Assembly (NCBI GenBank): GCA_023525715.1
Contig: CM042013.1
Coordinates: 80,310,494-80,374,493 of the forward strand
Direction: 5' to 3'
Origin: Cichorium intybus
Lineage: Eukaryota > Streptophyta > Magnoliopsida > Asterales > Asteraceae
Length of the DNA: 64,000 nucleotides
Shown here: piece by piece, positions 32,858 to 43,910 of the stretch
Numbering within the stretch: position 1 is the first letter of the stretch
Layout of the letters: each line of letters opens with the position of its first letter
Made by a program: the position numbers and the translations under genes
The notes under the pieces: model-generated
What the model saw: the letters and a program-made list of their open reading frames with translations, nothing else
The model's database searches: none
What the model was told of the DNA's origin: nothing

Positions 32858-34546
32858 TCAATATGACTTTAATTATTCAACATGACTCATTCACGGTCAA
32901 ATAACCAATTTTCATTGACTGATGGAATCCACGATTCTATTCCTTTATTCCTATTCTCAAATTTCAATTGTTAACAAGTAATATTCACATATTTAATGAA
33001 CTACTAAGAAAAAATCCATGTATTCAACATATTTAATGAACTACTAAGAAAAAACCCATGTATTCTTGTGTGTGTTCTTGAACTCATAAAGAACATAAAC
33101 TCGAAAATCAAATTCCAATTCCAACATGCATTGATAGATTTCAAGTTTAATAAATTAGAGTTCAAACACCAAACATTTTACCTTCAAGAATCTATTCAAA
33201 AACTTGGAATCATAGGTGTTCTTGCCCATTTCATGAATCCTCTACTTCAAACCATGTTCAAAAATACAAATCAGCCCCAATTTCCGACTTGCAGTGAAAG
33301 GTTTATGAACTCAAGAACTAGCATTCACAGAAATAAGGCTTTACCCATTCAAAAATTTGTCCATTGAGTGAAATCAAGACATTTTAGGGATATACAAGCT
33401 TAAGATCGGACCAGACCCCCTTTCTATACCTCTGTCGGCTACCAGGAGCTCCGACCACCGCTAATAGGCGACCTGCCGCCGTCCTCCGGCGCTATTCCTG
33501 ACCACCACCAGTGAGCTGCCACTTCTTCGCGTCTGCAACAGTGTAGCCGTCGATCTGTCCCTCGATCTCCTTCTTGCTTCTCGTCTTTCTGATTAATCTA
33601 CGGACACACACATAATCCAGATGTTTGTGCGTGTTCTTCTTTAACCCATCTCGATTTCTCAGTTTTTGTTGTTCCTTTCTCCCTCTCTGAATCTTTCGAT
33701 CTCTCACTCTCTCCTGATTTTCTGATCTCATGCAAATGGAATCAGAGATGGATGTGGTTGCTTGACGTGTTCTTGCTCCACTCCTGTTCTTTCCCTTTTT
33801 CTGATATCGATATACGCGTCCAAGAGAAAATAGGGGTGCGACGCCCACAAGAAAAGAGAGAAACGCATCTGGTTTCTTTAAACCGTGACCTGGTCAGAAC
33901 TTATGGGAAAATTACTAAAATGCCACTGGTCTTCAAATGCCTTAGAAATTTTTTGAACTTTTCTTATTATTTTTCCTGAACTTTACAAGAGCACAACTCC
34001 TTCATACGGTATCAAAAATTTGCAAACTTTATACCATTTAAAAGGTGGGAGTGAGCTTTACAACTTATCCCTATTGACTAAAGTCCAAATCTTTATATAT
34101 ATTTTCCGCTATCAGCCCTTGAAAATGACTCTTTGGTCATTTGTGTCATTTTTGGGCCATTTTAAAACCTTCATACCTTCTTTGTTATAACTCCAAATAG
34201 CCTAAATCTTTTTCCTAAATTCTTATTATCTTAAATATTACCTAAGTCATTTTGATGACTTTTTCCCAATTCCTTATAGATTTTGAGATATTATTTTTAA
34301 AGATTAAGCAGTAAATTTCACTTTAAGTCATTTATTCCCAATTTTGCCTTCATGTAATTAAGACCCATTTCTAAATGAAGTAATATCTCACATTGACTTA
34401 ATAAAGGGTCTTAAAACATAAGATTTCATATTTCTGCTTTCCTTGACCATTTCACCATTGCGGCATACCTTTAATAATGCCAATCATCACGATAATTTTA
34501 CTTGTGCTTTATTTCTTACTTTATATCAAATTTTTAGCTGTCACAC
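32858..34546 (-). repeat. Foreign insert in Copia-C, probable chromovirus-type LTR
   Basis: Copia-D runs from about 38400 to 38540 where Copia-C has this 1.7-kb block. Minus-strand reading begins TGTGACAGCTAAAAATTTG at 34546 and ends in a GC-rich, CGCCGGAGGACGGCGG-type stretch (33450-33500), as in gypsy LTR/5' regions. A 40-base tandem duplication lies at 32980-33065. I could not find matching target duplications or the other LTR end, so solo LTR versus fragment is open. No gene is seen; the 118-codon minus frame at 33492-33848 is low-complexity. Confidence 0.4.
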
Positions 34547-34768
34547 AAATGAATTAGATACACTTCCAATAAGTTTCGATAAATTAGACATTCATTTAGT
34601 CAGACCGTAAAACTATATTCCGAACACGTCTTAGACTAAGTAGATTACGCAAATATCGTCTAATGTGTAAAGCAGGGTTCATCCCTACTTGTACAAGAAA
34701 GGGTCCTGGCTCATGTAGTGTTCATCCGAACCTCATAACTAGTCTAAAACTATTTGGTAGTATCGTTT
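34547..34768 (+). other. Copia-C continuation after insert
   Basis: Aligns in order with Copia-D 38535-38760 (CAGACCGTAAAACTATATTCC, AAAGCAGGGTTCATCCCTAC). It stops at TATCGTTT, exactly where Copia-D itself continues ...GTCGTTTCATTGG, marking the Copia-D insertion point. Confidence 0.6.
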
Positions 34769-35470
34769 TGTTGGATTAGGTGTCTAAGCCATGACTTATA
34801 ATTTGTATTTACCTAGTTAATAGAAGCAAAGTCCATTTGGGTTGCCCTCATAGCTGGAGGTTTGATAGAAAGTTCGGTAGAGAGAAAGGTTGGTTTATTA
34901 TGGGATTAATAAATCAATAGAAATAAAAGATATGGTTTGTTAATATATTAAAGTGATAATATATTAATTAGAAATTATATTAATTGATTAATAATTAATC
35001 AGAAATTAATTGGATTAATTTCTGTGGCATTAATTGGATTAATCAGGAGGTCAGGGATTAAAGTCGTACAAATTCAATAGTTGAATTGCGGCGCGCGGCG
35101 TGCAAACGACTTGGCCGCGGCGCGCGTACAAATAATCCGGAAAATGGGCTGCGGCTAGGGTTTCTAACTTTGCCACTTGGTTCCTTATAAATAGGGAGCC
35201 CTAGACCTCATTATGCGTGCTCATTATATAATTCTCTCTGGAATTTTCGTCCACCCTCTGGCTCCCTGGGTGTGATCTCATTTGAGGCAGGACACTTGTG
35301 CTGCTTAGCTTCAAGATTAAAACTAAAGGTTAGTTTTTCTGATTTATTCTTTTAGTTAATTTTTTTTGGCCTTTAGGAATTAGTTACATGTTCAAAGTAA
35401 GAAAACATAGATCTTTTCTAGGTTGCATGTGAACTTAGGTTTTTAGTTCATGGTTGCGGAAAACCTTTCA
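34769..35470 (+). repeat. Copia-D 5' LTR
   Basis: 702 bp, TGTTGGATTAGGTGTC...AACCTTTCA. GGGTTGCCCTCATAG at 34839. CG-rich GCGGCGCGCGGCG and GCCGCGGCGCGCG at 35088-35124, with CTTATAAATAGGGAGCC (TATA) at 35183. Confidence 0.85.
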
Positions 35471-36358
35471 GTGGTATCAGAGAGTTTGGTTGTTTTCTTA
35501 TTGAATGGCTGTAATAGTTTTCCTAATTAGGGTTTAAAGTTTATAAATCCTATTTGGCCTAAATTTCGATTTTGGGGTTTAGGGTTTTTGAAACCCTAGC
35601 CCCTCCCCCCTCTTTTTTCGATTTTCCTGGTTAGGGTTTTAGGAGGTTTTCTATTTTTGATAACTTTAATTGGTTAATTAAATGGATAACCTTAAAACCA
35701 GTTTATTTGAATTCGATAATTAGGGGTTTAAGATAGGTTTAAATTGATTTTATTAATTTGGAAAAACCTATCTACATTTGAATTAATTTAATTAATTGTT
35801 TAATTAAAAGATAATTCAAGGAATTTAATTTAATTTTAAATTTAATGGTTAAATTTCGAAAATTAAAGGATAAATCCTAAAATATTTTAAAAGGTTTAAA
35901 ATATCTAGATTTAATTAATTTAATTAATAGTTTAATTAAAAGATAAATTAAATCAAATTAAAGGTTTAATTTAATTTGAAATTTAATAGTTAAGTTTCAG
36001 GAAATTAAAAGATAAACCAGGAATATTTTAAAAGATTTAAAATACATCTTATATATATTATTAAAGGTTAATACTATATGTATAAGATAAATTGGTTAGT
36101 CAAATCATTAGTAGGCCTCATTCACGAAGCTGATCTATAAAGTGGGTATAAGGAGACTGCCTACAAAATGGCGGTCTAATGGGTGTTCACTCTCACCCAC
36201 CGCTCGCCTGATCAGTGGAGGGTCGTTAGCCGAACAGTTTTGATAGGACCGCTTAATCATTAAAAGTATAATGATCAAAGTACTAGAACCCGTACAAGAA
36301 TTCCCAATCTAGTTACTTTAGAAAAAATGTGAATTTGATGCTAACCCATGAAATTGCA

Positions 36359-36436
36359 CATTGCACTTTATGAAACGTTGGTGAAACGTGTGTGGGTTAC
36401 CGGCACACCAATGGGGGTTCATAAAGAGTGGCAATG
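36359..36436 (+). promoter_or_regulatory. Leader hairpin I (Copia-D)
   Basis: CTTTATGAA (36366-36374) pairs with TTCATAAAG (36418-36426), TTGGTG with CACCAA, TTGC with GCAA. Loop GAAACGTGTGTGGGTTACCG. Confidence 0.7.
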
Positions 36437-36448
36437 GGTTTCTCGGGT

Positions 36449-36507
36449 GTTATCATTGTAGATGGAGCGTGTGTGGTTAACCGGCACATCAATTTGAGAT
36501 GATAATG
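36449..36507 (+). promoter_or_regulatory. Leader hairpin II (Copia-D)
   Basis: TTATCAT pairs with ATGATAA and GATG with CATC, around GGAGCGTGTGTGGTTAACCG. GGTTAACC in the loop is self-complementary. Confidence 0.7.
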
Positions 36508-36548
36508 GACCCCGAGAATACCAAGCAAATTTGCATGGTTATTCACGC

Positions 36549-36585
36549 CCGGTTTGTGATCCTCAGCATCCCAGTCACAAACGGT
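36549..36585 (+). promoter_or_regulatory. Leader hairpin III (Copia-D)
   Basis: CCGGTTTGTGA pairs with TCACAAACGG around loop TCCTCAGCATCCCAG. Confidence 0.7.
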
Positions 36586-36820
36586 GGGGCATATCCGAGA
36601 TTAAACATGCCATTGAACAGTTCAATGAGTCTCACAGATCTAGGAATTTCATTAGACTGAAATTGATAATAGTTATCTACCTTAATGACCACTGTGTTGT
36701 GACTACGGCATCCCTCTTCACAGCATAGTTGGGGTATTTTGGATCCTAGCCTTGTTAAATAATATTTATTGGGTAATTATTTAAAAGGATGAATTAAACG
36801 AATAAATTCAAATTTTATAT

Positions 36821-37765
36821 ATGTCTGAAGAAAGTGTCATTCTCCTCCTTCTCCTCCTTCACCCATTTCTGAGAGCTTCAGAAAGCACCTGTTTAGTATG
36901 GTAAGGCTGACTGTCCTTAACTATGTGATATGGTTTTGCAATTAGAGAATAGTTCTTAGTTTTGCTGGCAAACCATATCCAACTGAGTGTCCGCTCCCAA
37001 ATATGGCATCACACAGCAACTTGTGATGAGCATGACTCCTTGACTATTAAGTCCAAGGAAGTTCGTTGCCTTATGCTATTGATCATTAACCCCGAGTTCC
37101 GCAGGGATTTAGAATTCCTGGGGTCTGATAAGTTAGCACAGCTAGTTCAGGAAAGGATCCGTGAACTGGTTGAATAAAGGGAACAAACTAGGATCTTCAA
37201 AGAGCTTGAAGTTGCAAGCTAGAAGGAAGTAGCACCAGTTTGCGTGTTCCCGAGATTGAGGGATACATAGGCGAACAGTATAAAACTGGTTTTCCTTTGT
37301 GATCGGGAGTTAAGCATTAGCTCAACTCGCTGATCTGTTCATCCAGATGAACAAAAAGGGTAACCGGATAAGACAATCGTGGAAGTGCATTCAATGTCGA
37401 CTCTGTATGAATCGTTCATGGAGAAGCATAGTTCCATTAATTCAGCTGCTTCAGGATTGAGTCCAGTTTTAAGGTGCATCAAGAAATGATCCAGATCGTC
37501 TGGACCGATTGTTCGATGTTTCAAACTGGGAATCCATAAGGTGGGACATAGTCACGGAAAGATTGGTAAAATGCTCCAAAGCCAAACCGTTTGGCAAACT
37601 CATAAATATCTTAAAATTCAAAACACCTGATCCTCATTTCCTTGATACAGGATGTGTTTCACACATTTGTTCTGTATGCACGAACTCTGGAGGATGCGGG
37701 ATGGTGTCGCACAGGAGCATATTCGGATTGAATCTGGAGCTCGTGCGGTTTTTGAGTTAAGCTAG
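36821..37765 (+). pseudogene. Copia-D gag remnant
   Basis: ATG at 36821 in the gag position, frameshifted within 15 codons. A recognisable block at 36962-37177 (FRRDLEFLGSDKLAQLVQER) parallels Copia-C. Beyond 37200 only scattered similarity to Copia-C remains. Many stops; inactive. Confidence 0.55.
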
Positions 37766-40700
37766 ATATTTGTTCTTGTTATTAGTTTATAGATACATAC
37801 GCCATGGATTCGCATAGTACATTGTTCTGAGGATCATTCTGGTTTAATGAAATATTTTTGAAACATGATTGTTTTAATTGTCCTCGAAATGTTATGTGAA
37901 TGTGTTGATGACGTAAATGGTAATAACTTGAATGTTGATACATCCAATGGGATTGGATTTATAAATTGTGTTCTTTATGATTGTTAAAGTGAATTTTATG
38001 AGAATCACTTCAACCAAAGGTCCAGTTGGACAGGACTTTGGAATCATTTGACTTAGAGTCACATGATGAATTGAGTTCTTAATAAAATTAATTGTGGCAA
38101 GAAAGGAATCACCCAAAGATCCAATGGATAGGATTTTGGAATCAGTTGACTTGGAGTCAGGTGATGATTGCATGTCTTGAACAATATTAACAAAGTCATA
38201 AATTTAAATGGAGATGTAAATGTATTAAGATTTTGAGCAACAGACACATAAGTTACTGTGTATCGCTCGAATCTTCGAACAGAACACAATTAGTTATGCT
38301 TCGAAATATTTGCCAAATAGTTTGACAAATATGGCTTCGTTTATCGGAATAAGCGATTGATTGGAACCTTGAAGTGTTCAAGGATTTCAAAGGAAGTATA
38401 AGATCAACAGAACCTGAGTAACAACATAGACTGAGAAAATGTTTCACATTTTATCCTCTTCCAAGAACACTAATGGTTATAATGTGTCTTAGGGAAGATG
38501 ATGGAGCATTGATCGAAATAGTTTTGATCCTCGGTGTATAAGATACACTGGATACATTTCCGACTAATATTTCAATGAATTGAATATTCAACCTGTCAGA
38601 CCGCAGAAGCCATATTTCGACCACATCTTAGACCAAGTAGGTTATGTTGACACTGTCTGAAATGTAAAGCTGGGATCGTCCCACTAGTACATAGAAAGTC
38701 CAGAGTCATGTAGCATTCGTCTGAATCTCATGACAAGCCTGAAACTGATCAGCAATGTCGTTTCATTGGCCACTCCGGTTATCCTTTGAAAGAAGAGTGC
38801 TTTTAGAAAGAACTCAAGTTCTAAGGAAACAGTGGGAGTAAGAATAATTCTGAATGAGTTCAGGGATTAGCCAAGTGAAAGAACCTTTAGTCACCACTGG
38901 GACTTGACCAGGAATTAGATTCCTGTTAAACCTGACATACCCTCTCTTCGCTTGACCAGTAGTTATTGTCACTATCATAAGGAGTTATGATTTGGGCGAT
39001 ATACCGAGTAGTGGTAAAACACTAAAGATGGTACGGATAAGTAATCCGACTGCTGGAAGCATTGGTGAGCCCAATTGCTGCCAAATAACAGAACCTTACC
39101 GCGAGACACAGTCTATGTGACAGTTTGATTGATCTTTACAACTGGTCTAGGAACCAGTGGGAGTAATTGAATCATCAAAAGAAAGAAACATAGAAATGTA
39201 CCTACAGAACATCTGGTTGATTGAGTCATCACTTGGAATCAAGCAATTGATTCCGAATGAAGCACTCTCAATAGAAAATGAAATCCGAGAGGATTCTGCG
39301 TGGCATAGTGTGAGTCGTTAGTGGAGCGTGTGTGGTTTACCGGCACACTAATAGGGACTCACATAGAGCATGCCATTACAAAAGGTACATGGCCCCGGGA
39401 TTCGTCCCATGGGCATCTCGCAAGAAAGGATATTCGGATTCTCAAAATAGGCCAAAAGGTTTGGATTTTGTGAATAGCCTGAAAGATTTCCTTTAATATG
39501 TCAGAAAGGTTTGGATTTCGGTTTCGCAAAATGTGCCATAAGTTCTGGATTTTGTGAATAGTCCGAAAGAGTCATATAACGATGTTAAAGCCAGTGGGAG
39601 TATTGTTGTTATCTGCTATTATTGTATGTGGATTACATACTGGTTCTAGGAAACGTCTCTTATCATTACAAAGTGTAATGACTTGGTGTTAAGAAACGGT
39701 TCGCTATGAAAGACTTTAAGAGATACAACATACTCAGGTGGTTGTGAACATCTATTAGATAGATCAGAATTCTGCCAATATTATCTTGATGAGATTCAAG
39801 ATGCATAACCCCAGGAATGGAGTTTCCTGTCATTGCAAAGTGTAATAAATTGGCATGAAAGAAACAAAGAAGGTGCAGCATACTCACGTAGTTCATAGAC
39901 ATCTATCAGATAGATGAGACTAACAGTATTGACTTAGCCGTTGAGAATATGATCTTGATGGGATTCAAGATGCATAAGAAAGAGTCCCTGAAAGGAAATC
40001 ATGACACAAGGATTATTAGTAATCTTAGCATTCCGAAAGGGCTTGGAATGAGATTACATCAGGTTCCTCGAGCCTCTTGGACAAATCAGAAGTGTTATGA
40101 ACATATCCTGATGACTTAATGCTTAGAGCATTGTATGTTGGATTCAGGATATTGCCTGGCTGAGAATACTAAATGGATTTTTGAACAGACGTGAGAAATC
40201 ATTGGGAAATGATTAGGGTGATTGATTTGAAAGGGTTTTCAAATCGGTAATTGTTTACACCAGAACGTGGTGCTGTAGGACTTCATGGTTAAAGAATTTC
40301 GTTGTTTTTTTATGGAGCGCGTATGGTTCACCGGCACATCATGACACCTTGAAATTGTCTTAGGGTGTAGTCATGTAGACTAAAGACCCAAGAACCATGG
40401 GCAGTCACGGTACACATCACCGGAATGGAGTTGTGAGAGAGAATGACAAAATGACAAATTGAGATATCATCGGAAGAGTATCCGATAGGATCATCTGCAA
40501 TAAAGTGTATAAGTGTTAGACACTTGGATACATAGAAAGAGTGAAAAGGTCATAGACATTGATATGAAAGGCTTGAATTGAAAGTTTAAAAGAGAATAAG
40601 AAACCGATAATAGTTATGATAAATCCGACTTGGTGATTACCTCGTGGAGACTTGGTAATAAGCAGGAGTAGCTGCCAGTCAGATTTTATGTTTCGCTTTT

Positions 40701-41082
40701 GCATGTTTACTTCCTGAATAATTGGATTATTCAAATATCCACAGTCACTCATACTTTTAGGGAGTAAGTATGAAGGAAGACTGTCATGAATTGGTTTGTA
40801 GATTGTCTAAGGAGTTAGACATAGCAATAAGATTGCTGCAACGTTCATGAGTACTTGGAAATGGAGATTTGAGTATTGGATAAACCCGCGCTCAATGGAT
40901 TGCTTCATGGATTATATCACGAGCAATGTTGAGACGATAATATCTTATGGTCTTAAAGTGGAGAGATATGAGTTATAATTTTCAAGGCGGTTGTTCATTG
41001 ATAGTACGAAAACGCATCGGTAACTCGGTGTTATAAAACGTGCTGTTGTGAGTGATTGGTCGGGTAAAAGATATAACATATT
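37766..41082 (+). other. Copia-D non-coding interior and 3' region
   Basis: No ORF above background in 3.3 kb. It contains paired repeats 39485-39560 (TGTGAATAG.CYGAAAGA units), duplicated blocks 39700-39790 and 39850-39980 (ATCTATYAGATAGAT...GATTCAAGATGCATAA), three CCAGTGGGAGTA motifs (38829, 39150, 39592), an extra copy of hairpin I at 39302-39374, a weak one at 40308-40352, and 3'-end text from 40740. Confidence 0.5.
39302..39374 (+). promoter_or_regulatory. Ectopic copy of hairpin I in Copia-D interior
   Basis: GGCAT..GTGTGAGTC pairs with GACTCACAT..ATGCC, and TTAGTG with CACTAA, around GGAGCGTGTGTGGTTTACCG. Confidence 0.65.
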
Positions 41083-42335
41083 TGTTGAAAATACGACAGC
41101 TGATCTCCACGAGTAAGGTTTTTAAGCCGGTTACTGTGTGACAGATATGTATTTTATCTATAATATGCGGAATAAATAAGAGTTGCGGAATAAAGTTAAA
41201 CGGTAAATCTAAGCTAGACAGTATTTAAATAGACAGAAAGCGGTAAATAAAGTAAATGTTAGAAGTTAGAGGTTAGATGTAATAAACGCCATTATCAACG
41301 ATAAAGTGTTTTTACAATAAATAAAAAGGTTAGAAGTTAGAAGTTAGAAGTTAGATGTCTCGGTTAAATACAGTCCACATATGTTTTAGTTGTCTTGGTT
41401 CAATTTGTATGTCTTGGAATTTAGTACAATTGATTTATAACAGTTTAAATAAATCAATAACGGCTCAGGTAAATTATTGGAATTATAATTTCAAAAGAAC
41501 TTATCGATAGCAAATGAAGATGGCGATTCTCTTTGAAGCGTCGATTCTTGTTCTTTGCTCGTCTTTTCTTGCTGAATGGTATTTCTTCAGTTTTGTGTTG
41601 GTTTGGATGTGGGTTTGCTTGAGTGTGTGTATTGTAGTTGTATTGGTGCGGTATGGGTTTGGTGTCGGGTGGAGGTTTTGTTTCTTGCGGTTATATGGTT
41701 TGGTTCTCGTTGACAAGTTCAGAAATTTGAGTGTCTTGAGGTGTTTGGTCGTGGGTTTCTTGGAGAGTATATGAGTATATGGTGCTTGGTTAATTGTCTA
41801 AGTGTTGTACAAAATCAGCAAGAGTGAGCCTCAATTTATACTGCTGAACTACAGGCATCGCGTCGCGACCATATGGTCCGTCGCGTCGCGAAGGTGCGTG
41901 TGTCGGGTTGCTTTTGGTCGGCCACTGGTTAGTGCGTTGGCTTGGTAGTCTCGCGATTAGAAGTTTGGTGGTGTCGCGTTGGAGGGGCTTCGCGTCGGAG
42001 GTCTTCGCGTCGGAGGTCTTCGCGTCGCGACCGTGCTGGCCGTCGCGTCGCGATCGCTGTAGCGATCTGGACTTCTGTCTTTGTTCTTCACGTTGCGACC
42101 ACTGTGTCTGTCGTGTCGTGATTGCTGTAGCAGTGTGATATTTTGTATTTTGCTCTTTGGTTTGTAGCGTTACTTCCTCAGATTTGGTTGTTTTCTCAAG
42201 GTTTCTCGGGTCTTGATTTATTCTTGTTTTTGATCTCGAATTCACGCAATCTGAAATAAACTGATAATATTTGTTAGATAATAACAGTTCATCTTATTTC
42301 AGTGATTGTCACATACAAAAATATATATTTCAACA
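41083..42335 (-). repeat. SIRE 3' LTR (minus copy)
   Basis: TGTTGAAAATACG...TATTTCAACA on the plus strand, 1253 bp. It includes GTTAGAA tandem units (41265-41360) and CGCGACGCGA-type blocks (41855-42050). A polypurine tract (ATAGGGGGAAAT on the minus strand) abuts it at 42336. Confidence 0.85.
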
Positions 42336-43910
42336 ATTTCCCCCTATGTGATCATTACTGAAATAAGAACAGATTAAAAGGTAAGGTTGAAAATTCTTGT
42401 AATTTGGATAAAACATTTATAAAACCATATCACTTGTTTTGAAAAAGTGTGACTAGATTTTACTTATGTTTTGAAAAATGTTTGTCAAGAATATTTGTTT
42501 CTGAATCTAGGTTTCATGTTCAATTATCAAAAGGTTTTTGTATATGTACTTTCATAATATTCCTTAAGATTTTATAACATTTATAAAGACGACAAGTGAT
42601 CTTAATAGGTCGATTCAGATGAACTTCTCATAGGTACAGCTCACACTTGACTGAGGTGTTTGTTTGTTCTGGGTGCAGAACTGGTGTATAATCACTAAAG
42701 ATGAGTGATATCTCTCAGTTTGAAGGTGTTGACTTATGCTTAATGTGGATTTATACCTATATACTTTAGTCACTTGGTCTTCATATTAGATAATCAATCA
42801 CATAAGACTGGTTTCGGCATTACTCAGAGGGTTTCTTCATTCATGCCATTGATGTTCACTCTCTCTCCGTCGGGAAATACATGTAGAGGGGTTTAGAAAT
42901 ATTCATAGTGCAGTTTGCAACTAAGAATATTCAATTATGAAGGCTACAGTATCCCGGTAAATCTTCGGTTTTAACAGTTATATTTGATAGAGCATTTGAG
43001 AAAAATTTTGAGAGATGTCTGTCTTGATGGATTGTTGTTGTAAATCTTCCTTTTCTTTGGTGAAGTATTCACCTTTGTCTTTATCTTTTCTTGATTTGTG
43101 TGAATACACATTGTATAAAAGATATCTGATTTGGTTGCCAATTGTGATTTGTTGGAGATGACTTTGCACCTTTTTGATTTTCATGTTTTCTTCTGGTTTT
43201 CTTGGATATGACTTGTCGTTTCTTCAATTGTCAGACTTGTTATGCAAGATGATAAATCTTTTCTTGATGTGGCTTGATTGAGGATAGGGATAGGTGATAT
43301 AAAAGACAGTTTGTCTAATATATAAGAAAATGATTGTATCGTCCCTGGTCATTTTGATATCTAAGCAAAAATGAGACTAGCATCACGATATAAGAGTATA
43401 AATCCTATAAGTCATAATGAAAACACCTTTTCTCACAGAAATGAATTCCACTTAGCAGTTGAAGACGAGGCACAAATTCTCACATGGGTTTGGTTTTCAT
43501 CTGAATCTCCTGATCTTATGTCCCTTAATAGATAAAATCGTTATATTTGAAATAAATTCAAAGGGAATAGGAGAATGTACATAACGAAAATTTTGAAATT
43601 TGAACCTTCACTTTAATTAAGAATCAATATGACTGAGAACATTCATCGAGCATAAGTATCTGAAAATTTAGTCAAGAAAATGTTAATCACATGGTTTTAT
43701 AAGGACTTTAAAAAGATAAAACTTTATCCTAAATTTTTTCTGATTTTTGATTATGTGGATGTTTTTGGAAAATTTGGTTATTTGAATGTTTTTGGAAAAT
43801 TTTGATTATTTGAATGTTTTTGGAAAATTTTGGTTATTTGAATGTTTTTGGAAAATTTTGGTTATTTGAATGAAAGTAAATACTCTTTTGTACAAACAAA
43901 AAGTAAGAGA
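42336..43910 (-). other. SIRE 3' region without env-like ORF
   Basis: PPT then 1.5 kb non-coding; the env-like ORF found downstream of pol in some SIRE elements is absent. Four 28-30-base tandem units (GGTTATTTGAATGTTTTTGG core) lie at 43745-43872. Confidence 0.65.

Larger units (their letters stand above)
35472..36820 (+). other. Copia-D primer-binding site and leader
   Basis: TGGTATCAGAG at 35472-35482. AT-rich repeats of TTTAATTAATTTAATTAA type at 35740-36050. The hairpins are listed separately. No ORF. Confidence 0.75.
34769..41082 (+). mobile_element. Copia-D, pol-less copia element (3' LTR missing)
   Basis: LTR 34769-35470, primer-binding site, leader with hairpins, gag remnant, long non-coding interior, and the copia 3' untranslated text at 40740-41082 (shared with Copia-A 21780-22210). 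It is cut at 41082 by the SIRE LTR. No RT or integrase motifs. Confidence 0.7.

Noticed and set aside
33492..33848. 118-codon minus-strand frame as a gene
   Set aside because: Low-complexity Arg/Lys-rich translation of a C/T-rich leader inside a probable LTR; no domain.
41790..42245. 151-codon minus-strand frame in the SIRE LTR
   Set aside because: Translation of the repetitive CGCGACGCG blocks; Arg/Thr/Gln-rich, no domain, and not preserved in other LTR copies.
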